Source: JANQNX01 sp040217095 (GTDB lineage Bacteria; Pseudomonadota; Gammaproteobacteria; Eutrophobiales; Eutrophobiaceae). Taken from it: a stretch of DNA of 64,000 nt. Location of the stretch: positions 806,001-870,000 of the forward strand of contig OZ245888.1 of NCBI GenBank assembly GCA_965229565.1. Direction: 5' to 3'. The translations under genes were made by a program, and so were the position numbers. Shown here piece by piece: positions 43,306 to 53,346 of the stretch (positions within the stretch are counted from its first letter, which is position 1; each line of letters begins with the position of its first letter). The notes beneath the pieces are model-generated. The model saw only the letters and a list, made by a program, of their open reading frames with translations. It did not search any database and was not told the origin of the DNA.

Positions 43306-46122
43306 TTACTGGGCAATAACAAGTCTCAGTGCCTGCATTTCATAATTCGCGTTGTTGATCGCTTCCAGGCATGCATCAAGCTGGTCCTGCAGGAACTGCA
43401 TTTCCTCATCGCGTATCGTCGGGTTTTTAGCCTTTAGCTGTTTCATCCGTTCAATTTCTGCAGCCAGAATCGATTCAAGTTTCTGCTTTGCCTGCTGTTT
43501 TACTTCGGGAAGTTTTGATTCGGTAAAACGGGTCGCAAAATCACACATGTCTTCTATTTCATGTTTGATCTGTTTAATGATGGCAACAGCGGTCTGGCGG
43601 TTTATTTTCATGCTTAGTTGATTAAGCTTTTCATGGCTCAATGCCTTGGCATAGTTTTTACGTTCCTTGCTGATAAGGGTACGAAACGGTGTTAAAGGCA
43701 AATATCGCTCGACTTGCAGATGCCTGGGGGCAACGGTTTTAATACTGGCAAAGGTCTCCAGCAGGATGGTGCCAGGTTCTATACCCTCCATTTCAATGGT
43801 GGTAACAAAGCTGTTGCCAATTTCACTGTTCATTACCATGTCCATGGAATCGGCGACCATGGGGTGTTCCCAGCTTATGAAGGCAAAGTCCTCACGACTC
43901 AATGCCCGGTCGCGAGCAAACGTCACTGTCATGCTGTCATCACCCAACCCGGGAAAATAACCGATACGCATGTGATCACTTGGATGCAGTATCCAGGTGT
44001 GGTCTGAATGTTCCTCATGATCAACACCGTAAGTATCGAACATGTTCTCCATGTAGTTCATCAAGGCGGCAGGGTTTTCCTGCTGTCGAATATTATCTAT
44101 GACGCTCTCTGCTATATCCATGCGACAGGAGTTAATCTCGACCAGTCGATCCCGTCCTGCCTGCATCGCCTGCTTGACTGACCGGGTGTGATCCCGTGTT
44201 TGTTGCAACAGGTCGCTGATATCCTTACCCGGGTTAGCCAGGGCCTGTTCGATCTTCTGTTCGAATTTTTCATAAATTGAAAAACCGGCGGCGCAACTTT
44301 CATTAAATATTTCCAGCCCCTGGTCGTACCAGTGAAACATCACTTCCTGCGCCGTGCCCTGCAGGTAGGGGACGTGTATATGGATGGTCTCCGATTGGCC
44401 GATGCGATCCAGCCTGCCAATGCGTTGCTCCAGCAGATCAGGATTCAATGGCAGGTCAAATAAAACAAGGTGGTGTGCAAACTGGAAATTCCTGCCTTCA
44501 CTGCCAATCTCTGAACATACCAGTAGCTGTGCTCCGGTTTCATGATCGGCAAAATAGGCGGCAGCCCGATCGCGTTCTATGATGCTCAAGCCTTCATAAA
44601 AAGCGGTCGTACGAATTCCGACACGCAATTGCAGGTATTTTTCCAGCGCGATAGCTGTTTGAGCATGGGCACAAATAACAAGTACCTTTTCATCACCAAG
44701 CTGCTTGAGCAGGTTGATCAAGTGTTCAACGCGTGGATCCTGTTTCAACCAGGTTTCATCATGATCTGTGATTTCCGGAAACAGTGTTTCCTTCCCGGTC
44801 AGGTCTGCGTAGCAACCTGGCAGGGAAAGCGAAGTAGCAACCAGCTTGCGCTCGGGAAAACCCTTGATAGCCTCACGCGTATTACGCAGAAAGACTCGGC
44901 CGGTACCATGCAGATCCAGTAATTGTTCAACCAGCTTCTTACGTTCCGCTGGATTGATGCTGGTTGTCGGGACTGTTTCCTTGCCAAGATAGTCCCGCAA
45001 CTGTTTGAGTACATCATCCGACAGAGTTTCATCATTACTATCCAGCAGTTTGCCAACCAGGTTACTCAATGATTGATAATTCTGTTCTTCTTCCTTGAAC
45101 GCGTCGAGATCATGGAAACGGGCCGGATCCAGTAGTCGCAGCCTTGCAAAATGGCTGGCAACGCCAACCTGTTCAGGCGTTGCCGTAAGAAGTAACAGTC
45201 CCCGGCTGCGTTGCGCCAGGGCCTCGATACAGCGGTATTCATGACCCTGTTCGTCTTCACTCCAGTGTAGATGATGTGCCTCATCGACCACGACCATGTC
45301 CCAGTTCGCGTTTTTTGCATTGTTGAATAATACCGGATCACTGGTCAGGTCGCCCAGGCTGCAGATGATGAGTTGCTCACTCTCGAACGGGTTGCCCTCG
45401 GCAAGTTCTTTCAAACCCTGTAATCGATCCTCGTTGAAGAGTGCAAAGTGCAGGTTAAAGCGTCGCAACATCTCGACCAGCCATTGGTGCGTTAGCGTGT
45501 CAGGTACAATGATCAGGATTCGGCTGGCCAGCCCGGTATGGAGCTGGTAGTGAATGATCATTCCGGCCTCAATGGTTTTACCCAGTCCTACCTCGTCAGC
45601 CAGTAAAACCCTTGGTGCATAACGACGCGCAACCTCGTGGGCAATATAGGTCTGGTGAGGAAGCAGGCTGGTTCGGGAGCCAAGTAAACCCCTGACCGGA
45701 GATTGCTGTAACTGGTTTAAATGTAACAGAGTCGCGCAGCGTAACTGGTAGGCGCGAAGATTATCGAGTTGACCGCTTACGAGTCGTTGCCTGGGTGCTG
45801 TTAATTCGATCGAGCTGTTTAGATCCAGTTCATCAATATCATGAGTGTCGCCCTTGTCATCACGTGAGCGATAGATAAGTCTGCCGTCTTCCTGCAGTAC
45901 CTCGAGCACTTGCAGATAGGTATCGTGCGCCGTATGAATACGGTCACCAGGTTTGTGCTCAATACGTGTCAGTGGTGCACTGTCAATGGCATAGATTCGT
46001 TGTTCATCCACAGCGGGGAATGCAATCTCGATCTTGCGACCCTCGGTCGCGACGATAATGCCCAGGCCCAGGTTCGTTTCTGTATGACTTACCCAGCGCT
46101 GTCCGATTTTAAATTCTGACAT
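43306..46122 (-). CDS. rapA: RNA polymerase-associated ATPase RapA
   Basis: This 938-residue Swi2/Snf2 ATPase recycles RNA polymerase stalled after transcription. It has N-terminal Tudor-like domains (1-105), DEVGLGKT (176-183), DEAH (280-283), the helicase C domain with EQRIGRLDRIGQ (about 572-583), and the long C-terminal RapA-specific region. The length is close to the 968 residues of E. coli RapA. It is separated by 85 bp from the divergent gene at 46208. Confidence 0.95.
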   Translation of the reverse strand: MSEFKIGQRWVSHTETNLGLGIIVATEGRKIEIAFPAVDEQRIYAIDSAPLTRIEHKPGDRIHTAHDTYLQVLEVLQEDGRLIYRSRDDKGDTHDIDELDLNSSIELTAPRQRLVSGQLDNLRAYQLRCATLLHLNQLQQSPVRGLLGSRTSLLPHQTYIAHEVARRYAPRVLLADEVGLGKTIEAGMIIHYQLHTGLASRILIIVPDTLTHQWLVEMLRRFNLHFALFNEDRLQGLKELAEGNPFESEQLIICSLGDLTSDPVLFNNAKNANWDMVVVDEAHHLHWSEDEQGHEYRCIEALAQRSRGLLLLTATPEQVGVASHFARLRLLDPARFHDLDAFKEEEQNYQSLSNLVGKLLDSNDETLSDDVLKQLRDYLGKETVPTTSINPAERKKLVEQLLDLHGTGRVFLRNTREAIKGFPERKLVATSLSLPGCYADLTGKETLFPEITDHDETWLKQDPRVEHLINLLKQLGDEKVLVICAHAQTAIALEKYLQLRVGIRTTAFYEGLSIIERDRAAAYFADHETGAQLLVCSEIGSEGRNFQFAHHLVLFDLPLNPDLLEQRIGRLDRIGQSETIHIHVPYLQGTAQEVMFHWYDQGLEIFNESCAAGFSIYEKFEQKIEQALANPGKDISDLLQQTRDHTRSVKQAMQAGRDRLVEINSCRMDIAESVIDNIRQQENPAALMNYMENMFDTYGVDHEEHSDHTWILHPSDHMRIGYFPGLGDDSMTVTFARDRALSREDFAFISWEHPMVADSMDMVMNSEIGNSFVTTIEMEGIEPGTILLETFASIKTVAPRHLQVERYLPLTPFRTLISKERKNYAKALSHEKLNQLSMKINRQTAVAIIKQIKHEIEDMCDFATRFTESKLPEVKQQAKQKLESILAAEIERMKQLKAKNPTIRDEEMQFLQDQLDACLEAINNANYEMQALRLVIAQ

Positions 46123-46207
46123 GGTCCAAAATCTGTTTTAAAACGCCGTGAAGTGTAACAAACCAATGACGTGCTTTATACTGCTGTAAAAAACTATTTG
46201 AATAATT

Positions 46208-46972
46208 ATGTCGCTTCTGGAAACCATTAACGAACTCGGAACGGAAAAAACCGAACTGCTTTACTCTGAAGAAGTAAACGGGGAGCAGTTAACGGTCAGG
46301 CAATACCAGAACTATCGCTGGCTGAGCGTGGGCGGCGAGATGATCCAGAGCCTTATGGATCTTGAACAGCCAGCACAGCTGTTGTTACCAAACCTCGTTG
46401 CGATGCTGGCCGTGCTGGAACTCGTTGATCGTCCTGTAACCCTGCTAAACCTGGGGGCGGGTGGTGGTGCCATGGAGCGTTATTTCAGGCAGGTGCAGCC
46501 TGATATGGCAATCACCTCCATAGAATCAAATGAAAAAATTATCAAGCTGGCCGAACGCTTTTTTGATATGAATCCTGAAGTGTTTATCTTGGACAGTGCT
46601 GAACACTTCCTGTCAGTTAGCGAGCAAAGTTACGACATCATCCTGGTTGATATTTATTCCGATGAAAGACAGCCGGCATGTCTTTATGAACCTGGTTTTC
46701 ACAAGTCGCTTGCTGCTGCGCTGAACATGGGAGGTGCCATCGCGATGAACCTGTTACCACATACCGAGGAAGAACTCTTGCGCGTATTACGGCCGCTGAA
46801 CGAGTATGTCAGTTGCCTGTTACTGTACATGGTCCCGAATCATGACAACGTCATTGTTTATGCCCTTAAACAAGACAGCGTCGATCAGGAAGTGTTTGGT
46901 CGCAGGCTGGAAAAAATCAGCGAACAGGGCCTGGAGTTACAGGTCATTGCCCAGGCACACCAATCCGGCTAG
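46208..46972 (+). CDS. Spermidine synthase-like methyltransferase-fold protein
   Basis: This 254-residue protein has a SAM-binding Rossmann fold: LLNLGAGGGAMERYF is motif I, TSIESNEKIIKLA is the acidic end of strand 2, and YDIILVDIYSDERQPACLY resembles the catalytic loop of polyamine synthases. Its N-terminus lacks a complete polyamine-binding region, so it may not make spermidine. It overlaps the end of the convergent yyaL-like gene by 4 nt. Confidence 0.75.
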   Translation: MSLLETINELGTEKTELLYSEEVNGEQLTVRQYQNYRWLSVGGEMIQSLMDLEQPAQLLLPNLVAMLAVLELVDRPVTLLNLGAGGGAMERYFRQVQPDMAITSIESNEKIIKLAERFFDMNPEVFILDSAEHFLSVSEQSYDIILVDIYSDERQPACLYEPGFHKSLAAALNMGGAIAMNLLPHTEEELLRVLRPLNEYVSCLLLYMVPNHDNVIVYALKQDSVDQEVFGRRLEKISEQGLELQVIAQAHQSG

Positions 46973-49266
46973 AGGTAGGCGAGCAATACAATTTTTTCCG
47001 GTGCCAGGCAGCGTTCGTGGGTGCAGGCCTGTAGTGTGATGCCCAACCTTATAAACGGTAACGAGGATTGTTGTCTTTCCTGCTCCTTTCTCTCCAGCTT
47101 TAACTGTGCCTTTATTCTTCCCGGGTACACACGGGCAGGTTCGTCCTGGTAGGCGACCTGTTGCTCAATCACGCCGGGTAAGTGTTTGCCAAGTACTAAC
47201 CAGTCTTCAGGTACTTCTAGCTGAAATGGTACTGTCTCATCATTGTCTGCGGCCTGGGCATTCAGATGCCAGGCATGATCGCTATCAACAGTAATCGTGA
47301 TCGTAATGCAATCGTTCTCCGCTTCAGCATGCGCCTGTATCATTAACTGCCCGTCGCAACACCATTGCTGGTTGTCCTGTTCACCGGCAAGTAGCTCCAG
47401 CAGCCCCCCCATCATGTAACTGCTGATATAGGGTCGCTGGGTAATGTCATCGGAAAAAGTACGTATCAATTGCCGGGCATACGTCTGGTATTTATGCTGT
47501 CCACAACGTCGCGACAAGCGACCGAGCAGTTTCAGGCCTACCGAGTTACCGGACGCAGTGGCATTGTCCTGTGTCTCTTTTGGTGAATATGGCAACAGGT
47601 TGTCGTTCCCCGGTTCAGCCATGAAGAATCCGCCGGCCTCCTGGTCCCAGAAATGTTTTAGCATTTGATCTGTTAGAGACATGGCCTGTTCAAGCCATGT
47701 TGACTCTCCGCTAGCATCGTACAATTCAACCAGCGCCTCACCAAGGTAGGCATAATCCTCTTGCAATGCCGGGATCGAGGCATAGTTATTCAGGCTGGAA
47801 CGGCTGAGGCTGCCACTGCCCAGCCTGTTTGCTGCAAGTACGTATTTGGCAGCTCTTTTCGCTATCTCAACATAGTCCTTTCGATCCAGCTTGTTACCGG
47901 CCAATGCAAAGGTCTTGATCATCATGCCGTTCCATGCCGTGATGATCTTGTCATCTCGCAGTGGTGGGATCCGCGTATTACGTTCCTGCATCAGTTTTTG
48001 TTTGAACTTATTCAGCCGCTTCAGTAATTCTTCATAATCCAGGTTACTATCACTGGCATACTGCGCCAGTGATTTTTGCAGATGCGGTATGTTTCTGCCC
48101 TCGAAGTTACCGCCGGCAGTAACCTGGTAGAGTTGTATGAATTCAGTGGCGTCCGGACCGAGAAGCTTCTCTATTTCTTCCTGTTCCCAGGTGAAGAACA
48201 GGCCTTCTTCACCCTCGCTATCTGCATCGGTTGCCGAATAGAATCCACCCTCCGGGTTGGTCATTTCTCTCGCTACATAATCCAGTGTTTCTTCGGCGAT
48301 GCGCCTGAAGTCCTTTTCACCGGTCAATAACCAGGCCTCGGTATAGACACAGGCCAGGTTGGCCTGGTTGTAAAGCATTTTTTCGAAATGTGGTACCAGC
48401 CAGTTCTGATCGGTAGCGTATCGGTGAAACCCGCCGCCGACATGATCGTAAATACCACCACACGCCATGATGTGTAGTGTTTGTGTAAGCGTTGACTGAA
48501 TAAACCTGTCTTCGCGCAGCTTGATATAGTCGAGCAGGAAATAGAGATAGGGTTCGTTTGGGAATTTCGGTGCCTGGCCAAAACCACCGTGCTTTGGATC
48601 CTGGTGATTCATTAGCGCTTGTGCAGTCAGGTCAATGACGTTGATACCAATCTCGTTGAGTGATTGCTTGGCCGCCATTGCGCCCGCAACCTGCTGGCTG
48701 AAATTATAGGCCTGTTCTAACAGATCGTTGCGCTGGTTTTGCCAGAGTTCGTTGACCCGGTGCATCAGCGTGACAAATTGACCGGGCCGAAAGTAGGTAG
48801 CACCAAAAAACGGTTTCCTCTCGGGGGTGAGAAAACTGCTCATCGGCCAGCCGCCCTGGCCCTGCATCATCATTACCGCTGTCATGTAATATGTATCGAC
48901 ATCAGGATGCAGTTCGCGATCCACTTTTATACAAATAAAGTAATCGTTCATCACCTGCGCCACGTCCTCGTTGTCGAAGCTTTCCTCTTCCATGACGTGA
49001 CACCAGTGACAGGTTGAATAACCGATGGAAAGAAATACCGGTTTGTTTTGCCTGTGCGCCTCGTTGAATGCCTCTTCCCCCCATGGAAACCAGTCCACCG
49101 GGTTGTGAGCATGTTGTAACAGGTAGGGTGAGTCTTCCAGTATCAGGCGATTGATAAAGCGTGGTTGACCTGAATCATCAAGGTAACGTGTACGCGGCCT
49201 GTAATTATTGCCTTTATTCCGGTAAGCCGTTAATAATTGTTCTGTCAGTGAAGCGGAGTATTGCAA
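46969..49266 (-). CDS. YyaL/DUF255-like thioredoxin-fold protein with DsbD-like C-terminal domain
   Basis: This 765-residue protein starts with a thioredoxin-like DUF255 domain with CHWCH (C86, C89), then a six-hairpin glycosidase-like region (about 200-630) as in YyaL and human SPATA20. The last 120 residues (about 645-765) look like the N-terminal immunoglobulin-like domain of DsbD, including ACTHERCLAPE with C748 and C753. Typical YyaL proteins end before this tail. No signal peptide is visible, so the redox tail would be cytoplasmic unless export occurs otherwise. The enzymatic role of the family is not settled. Confidence 0.85.
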   Translation of the reverse strand: MQYSASLTEQLLTAYRNKGNNYRPRTRYLDDSGQPRFINRLILEDSPYLLQHAHNPVDWFPWGEEAFNEAHRQNKPVFLSIGYSTCHWCHVMEEESFDNEDVAQVMNDYFICIKVDRELHPDVDTYYMTAVMMMQGQGGWPMSSFLTPERKPFFGATYFRPGQFVTLMHRVNELWQNQRNDLLEQAYNFSQQVAGAMAAKQSLNEIGINVIDLTAQALMNHQDPKHGGFGQAPKFPNEPYLYFLLDYIKLREDRFIQSTLTQTLHIMACGGIYDHVGGGFHRYATDQNWLVPHFEKMLYNQANLACVYTEAWLLTGEKDFRRIAEETLDYVAREMTNPEGGFYSATDADSEGEEGLFFTWEQEEIEKLLGPDATEFIQLYQVTAGGNFEGRNIPHLQKSLAQYASDSNLDYEELLKRLNKFKQKLMQERNTRIPPLRDDKIITAWNGMMIKTFALAGNKLDRKDYVEIAKRAAKYVLAANRLGSGSLSRSSLNNYASIPALQEDYAYLGEALVELYDASGESTWLEQAMSLTDQMLKHFWDQEAGGFFMAEPGNDNLLPYSPKETQDNATASGNSVGLKLLGRLSRRCGQHKYQTYARQLIRTFSDDITQRPYISSYMMGGLLELLAGEQDNQQWCCDGQLMIQAHAEAENDCITITITVDSDHAWHLNAQAADNDETVPFQLEVPEDWLVLGKHLPGVIEQQVAYQDEPARVYPGRIKAQLKLERKEQERQQSSLPFIRLGITLQACTHERCLAPEKIVLLAYL

Positions 49267-49338
49267 AATAGAAACCCTGATCTGGTTACAGGAACACCAC
49301 TTTAACGTTTATGGACAGGAGATAACACCACCGGAAAT

Positions 49339-49839
49339 ATGGTTGAAATCATACAGGGCGATATTACGCGACTACATGTTGATGCCGTGGTTAATGCTGC
49401 CAATAGTTCGTTACAACGCGGGGGTGGTGTCGATGGGGCCATCCATCATGCTGCAGGTCCGCAACTACAGGCCTACAACGACATGCTGGGTGGCTGCGGT
49501 GTGGGTGCCGCAAAACTGGCACCCGGTTTCGGTTTGCCGGCCAGGTATATTATCCATACGGTGGGGCCGGTGTGGCAGGGAGGCGAGCACGGTGAGGCAG
49601 AATTACTGGCGTCCTGTTACCGAAAATCACTACTCCTGGCTGCCAGTAATGGTGTTAAGCAGATTGCCTTTCCCGCTATCAGTACCGGTATCTTTGGCTA
49701 TCCACTGGAGGCAGCCGCAAGGATTGCACTGACAGTCATGCTTGAGTACGAAACAAAGTTTGAAAAGATCTTTGCCTGCTGTTTCAGCCGTTCCGATAGC
49801 GACGTTTATGAAAAAGTATTGCGTGAACTACGACAATGA
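49339..49839 (+). CDS. Macrodomain protein (ADP-ribose/O-acetyl-ADP-ribose hydrolase type)
   Basis: This 166-residue macrodomain resembles YmdB. It shows the start IIQGDITRLHVDAVVNAANSSL, the GGGVDGAIHHAAG loop and PAISTGIFGYP, which together form the ADP-ribose pocket. The Asn and Asp used for deacetylation or de-ADP-ribosylation are in place. It stands alone between the yyaL-like gene and dolP; its stop adjoins the convergent dolP stop. Confidence 0.92.
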   Translation: MVEIIQGDITRLHVDAVVNAANSSLQRGGGVDGAIHHAAGPQLQAYNDMLGGCGVGAAKLAPGFGLPARYIIHTVGPVWQGGEHGEAELLASCYRKSLLLAASNGVKQIAFPAISTGIFGYPLEAAARIALTVMLEYETKFEKIFACCFSRSDSDVYEKVLRELRQ

Positions 49840-50421
49840 TCAGTCAATATACTGGAATAGCTTGACAACTTTCTGTACGCCACCGGTCTGCCTGGCAATA
49901 TCGGTAGCGACTTCTGCCTCGCGCTTGGATACCAGCCCCATCAGGTAGACCACACCTTTTTCAGTGACTACCTTGACCGCCAGGCCACTCAGTTCCTGGT
50001 TGGATAACATCTTTGTTTTTACCTTGCTGGTAATAATGGAATCGCTACTGCGTGACGTCATTGAGCTGGGTGCTGCAATCGTCAGTTCATTGTAGATGTG
50101 GGTAACTTTTTCCAGCGACTTGATGATATCGACCGTGCGTTGACGCATTGCCTCGGTAGGAGTTTCCCCGGTTAATAATACCACCGTGTTATAACTGGTT
50201 ACGTTGATATGAGCCTGGTCATTGAGTTCGGCATCCTCTTTTATTTGCTTGTACGCCTTTAATTCAATCGACTGGTCTTCAATCTGTGTGCCGGTAGTAC
50301 GTCGATCAATGATTGTGCTTGCCGCCACGGCGCCACCGCCTACCAGGGCTGCGGCACAACCAGACAGGGCCGGTAGTAAACATATCAATAATACTGTTGT
50401 ATAAACCTTATTTAACTTCAT
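49840..50421 (-). CDS. dolP: DolP-like dual BON-domain outer-membrane lipoprotein
   Basis: This 193-residue protein has a lipoprotein signal with lipobox LSGC (about residues 19-22), followed by two BON domains (about 48-115 and 125-193). DolP (YraP) binds anionic phospholipids and maintains outer-membrane integrity at the division site. The start has AAAGGA upstream. It is last in the lpoA-yraN-diaA-dolP series, the usual order. Confidence 0.94.
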   Translation of the reverse strand: MKLNKVYTTVLLICLLPALSGCAAALVGGGAVAASTIIDRRTTGTQIEDQSIELKAYKQIKEDAELNDQAHINVTSYNTVVLLTGETPTEAMRQRTVDIIKSLEKVTHIYNELTIAAPSSMTSRSSDSIITSKVKTKMLSNQELSGLAVKVVTEKGVVYLMGLVSKREAEVATDIARQTGGVQKVVKLFQYID

Positions 50422-50436
50422 ATACGTTTCCTTTAA

Positions 50437-51030
50437 TTAACTTTCCTGCCCGAGTAGCTGCAGGTCTACAAGATCACAAATACAGTGTATCACCAGGATA
50501 TGGACTTCCTGAACACGGGCCGTCGACCAGGTTGGCACGCGAATTTCCACGTCGTTATCATTGACCAGATCCGCAATCTGCCCTCCCTCGCGTCCGGTAA
50601 GCGCCAGTACGACCATGTCCCGGTCATGCGCAGCATCGATTGCGTGCACAATGTTGTGTGATTCACCACTGGTGCTGATTGCCAGCAACACATCACCCGG
50701 CTGGCCGAGAGCCCGGATTTGCTTTGAGTAAATCTCGGCATACTGGTAATCATTGGCTATCGAGGTCAGCGTGGAGGTGTCGGTTGTTAAGGCAATAGCG
50801 GGAAGGCCCGGGCGTTCCATTTCAAATCGATTTAGCATCTTGGCAGAGAAATGTTGTGCATCAGCCGCCGAGCCGCCATTGCCACAGGCAAGGATCTTGT
50901 GGTCGTTCAACAGCGCATTGGCAACCTTTTCAGCAGCACGGGCAATGACCGGTGCAAGTGTATCCAGGGCATCAGTTTTTACCTGTATGCTTTCCTGGAA
51001 ATTGTCCTTGATACGCTGAATCGGGTCCAT
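50437..51030 (-). CDS. diaA: SIS-domain DnaA initiator-associating protein
   Basis: This 197-residue phosphosugar-binding (SIS) protein resembles GmhA, with CGNGGSAADAQHFSAKM and AISTSGESHNIV. Its place between yraN and dolP identifies it as DiaA rather than the heptose isomerase GmhA. DiaA binds DnaA and helps initiate replication at oriC. A strict function assignment needs the catalytic residues of GmhA to be compared. Confidence 0.88.
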   Translation of the reverse strand: MDPIQRIKDNFQESIQVKTDALDTLAPVIARAAEKVANALLNDHKILACGNGGSAADAQHFSAKMLNRFEMERPGLPAIALTTDTSTLTSIANDYQYAEIYSKQIRALGQPGDVLLAISTSGESHNIVHAIDAAHDRDMVVLALTGREGGQIADLVNDNDVEIRVPTWSTARVQEVHILVIHCICDLVDLQLLGQES

Positions 51031-51056
51031 CAGGGTGTAACTAAAATAAAAGCAGA

Positions 51057-51428
51057 TTATGCCTGAAATGCATTTTTAATCCACTCGATCTCGGGTTTCT
51101 GCGAATTTCCACTGATACCGATAAAGTCAAACCGACACTGCAGTTTTTGATACTGTCGATTGTGCCCCAGAAAGTATTCGCCGGTCGTGATAAGGCGTTG
51201 AATCTTGCTCTTATCCAGTGTTTCAATCACGGCCATGTGTTGCAGCGTACGTCGATAACGCACCTCGACAAATACCAGTGTGTTGTGTTCGATGGCGATG
51301 AGATCGATTTCGCCGAAACGACAACGAAAGTTCCTGGTAATTACTTTTAAACCTTGTGCGACCAGGTAGTTTTCCGCAGTAGTCTCGGCCTGCTGGCCGG
51401 TACGAGTGGTGGTTTGTCTGCTACTCAT
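51057..51428 (-). CDS. yraN: YraN/UPF0102 family predicted nuclease
   Basis: This 123-residue protein has an endonuclease-like fold: GEIDLIAIEHNTLVFVEVRYR shows the PD-(D/E)xK core (E, D, ExR). YraN is near-universal in bacteria and its role is poorly known. The start (MSSRQTTTRTGQQAETTAENYLVAQG) is typical. The gene is in its conserved place between lpoA and diaA. Confidence 0.92.
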   Translation of the reverse strand: MSSRQTTTRTGQQAETTAENYLVAQGLKVITRNFRCRFGEIDLIAIEHNTLVFVEVRYRRTLQHMAVIETLDKSKIQRLITTGEYFLGHNRQYQKLQCRFDFIGISGNSQKPEIEWIKNAFQA

Positions 51429-51445
51429 CCTTGAGCTGCATTAAG

Positions 51446-53281
51446 CTAGTTCGATAACACGGGCTGACCATTGATAAAACGGGCGCGGCGTAACTTTCGT
51501 TTGATAATATTATCTGTAGCAAGTTGAAGGTCACCAGTTTCACCGCTAAGCACAGCATCCTGTTCAACGCGCAGGCGATTAAGTTCCGGGATCAGTCGGT
51601 AGGCATCAATGCCCAGAGCATACAACCGGCGAAAGTTCGAACGGTCCTGTGCCCAGTTGCGGTTGAGTGAATCCTGTATCAATGAAAGCTGACGCCGCGT
51701 ATCCAGTATCCATGGCATGTCGACAAAGATTACATCGTTCATGTCACTGTCACGCGTGCGATCATAAATTCCGGTGAAGATATGTGAAGTGGAATAAATC
51801 GGTACGTCGCCAGCATGATAAAATCGCACCTGCGGTAGTAACTGACGGGCGTCTCCCGGAAGTGCCGCGGTAAATATAAAATCCGCATCCTGTCGACGAC
51901 GCTCCCTGGAGTCAATGCGCAGGTTAAGCTTGCCGCGCAACTGCGCGATGCGTGCTTCACTGCTATCGACATTCAAGACTTCTTTTACCGGAGTGGCATA
52001 GTCTTTCAGATCACTTGAGAAATGGACCTGTTCCAGTACCGCTCCACCAATTTCTACCCAGCGCTGGGTAAAGCTCTCTGCAATACGCCTGCCCCAGTTA
52101 TTATCAGGTGTTACTACCAGCGCCAGGGTGTGACCATCAGAAAGTGCAACCTCGGCAACCTGCCTGGCTTCTTCTTCCGGGGCCAGTCCGAACTGTATGA
52201 GTTTATCATTGCCCTGTTCTGAAACATTATCAGCACGATTCAGTGCCAGTACCGGGACGGCCAGGCTTTCCTGCTCCAGCAATGTTTTTACTGCCTCTTT
52301 CTCCAGCGGACCGACGACATATTCAACGCCATCAGACACGGCCTGTTGATACACTTCCATGATATTGAGTGAGTTAGCATCATATATGCTGACGTTTGAT
52401 TCTCCCTGGCCCTGTTTATCAAAATACCAGGCCGCAAGAAAACCATCCCGGATTGCAGTTGCGGCTTTTTTAAACTGGTTACTTAATGGCAGTAACAAAC
52501 CTATATTTGCCGGTCGCTGTACATACTGCTCAGTCTTCCGTTGCAGGTCTGGCACGATAGCAGTTAATGCCGGATGTCCCGGGTAGCGCTGCACCCAGCT
52601 ATCTATGGCAAAGTTGAATTTTTTCGGATCAAAGCGATAGGTACGATACAGCGAGGCAAGGTCCACCCAGCCGCGTAATGCATCCGGTGCAGTCTGTGGC
52701 AATGTTTCCAGCTCTTCATCAGTCAGGGTTTGAAAACTGTTCCATAGTGACTGGTAGTTTTGTTGTTGCTGTGTATTGGTACTGGCAAATTCCCGGGCGG
52801 TCAGGCGTTCCTGTGCCGACGCCATGAAATTGTTCTGCGCCAGGTAGGCACGGGCAAGAATGTCATGATAGGCAAAACGCAGCCCGGTTGGGACTGCATC
52901 AGGATTCAGAGCTTGTAACTGCTGCATGGCTTTCTCTGGCTGGCCAAATTCCAGGTCCAGTCGCGCGCTGAGTATAGTGCGACGACTGTTTTGTACTACG
53001 TCATCTTCATCAACACCGGTTTCTTTCAGGACCATGAAGGCGCGATCATAATTGCCGGCCTCGATGAAGGCGGTCGTTGCCTTCAGGCGGTAGGTACCGG
53101 CATTGCCCTCGTCCTTGCCTGCCAGTAGCAGGTATTCTTCCGCCGCAGCCAGGTAATCACCACGGAGCATGAATTGCCTTGCTGCAAGTTCCGGGTCTTC
53201 CTGTGGCTCCTGTGTCTCACGTACCTGACCACAGGCCGTCAACAGTGAAAATGAAATCAGGATTAGAATTAAAAATCGCAT
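51446..53281 (-). CDS. lpoA: LpoA/LppC outer-membrane lipoprotein activator of PBP1a
   Basis: This 611-residue lipoprotein has a signal with lipobox LLTAC (about residues 12-16 from ATG 53281). An N-terminal TPR-like half (about 40-270) is followed by a periplasmic-binding-protein-like C-terminal half (IGLLLPLSNQFKKAATAIRDGFLAAW onward). LpoA reaches through the peptidoglycan to stimulate PBP1a. The frame extends upstream to 53380, but the lipoprotein signal fixes the start near 53281 or 53296. It is divergent from rsmI across only about 65 bp. Confidence 0.93.
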   Translation of the reverse strand: MRFLILILISFSLLTACGQVRETQEPQEDPELAARQFMLRGDYLAAAEEYLLLAGKDEGNAGTYRLKATTAFIEAGNYDRAFMVLKETGVDEDDVVQNSRRTILSARLDLEFGQPEKAMQQLQALNPDAVPTGLRFAYHDILARAYLAQNNFMASAQERLTAREFASTNTQQQQNYQSLWNSFQTLTDEELETLPQTAPDALRGWVDLASLYRTYRFDPKKFNFAIDSWVQRYPGHPALTAIVPDLQRKTEQYVQRPANIGLLLPLSNQFKKAATAIRDGFLAAWYFDKQGQGESNVSIYDANSLNIMEVYQQAVSDGVEYVVGPLEKEAVKTLLEQESLAVPVLALNRADNVSEQGNDKLIQFGLAPEEEARQVAEVALSDGHTLALVVTPDNNWGRRIAESFTQRWVEIGGAVLEQVHFSSDLKDYATPVKEVLNVDSSEARIAQLRGKLNLRIDSRERRRQDADFIFTAALPGDARQLLPQVRFYHAGDVPIYSTSHIFTGIYDRTRDSDMNDVIFVDMPWILDTRRQLSLIQDSLNRNWAQDRSNFRRLYALGIDAYRLIPELNRLRVEQDAVLSGETGDLQLATDNIIKRKLRRARFINGQPVLSN

Positions 53282-53346
53282 GGGTATATTGTACATTGCA
53301 CTGCTATTTACGACAGTACTTATACATTTACGTTCAGGATATCGCT

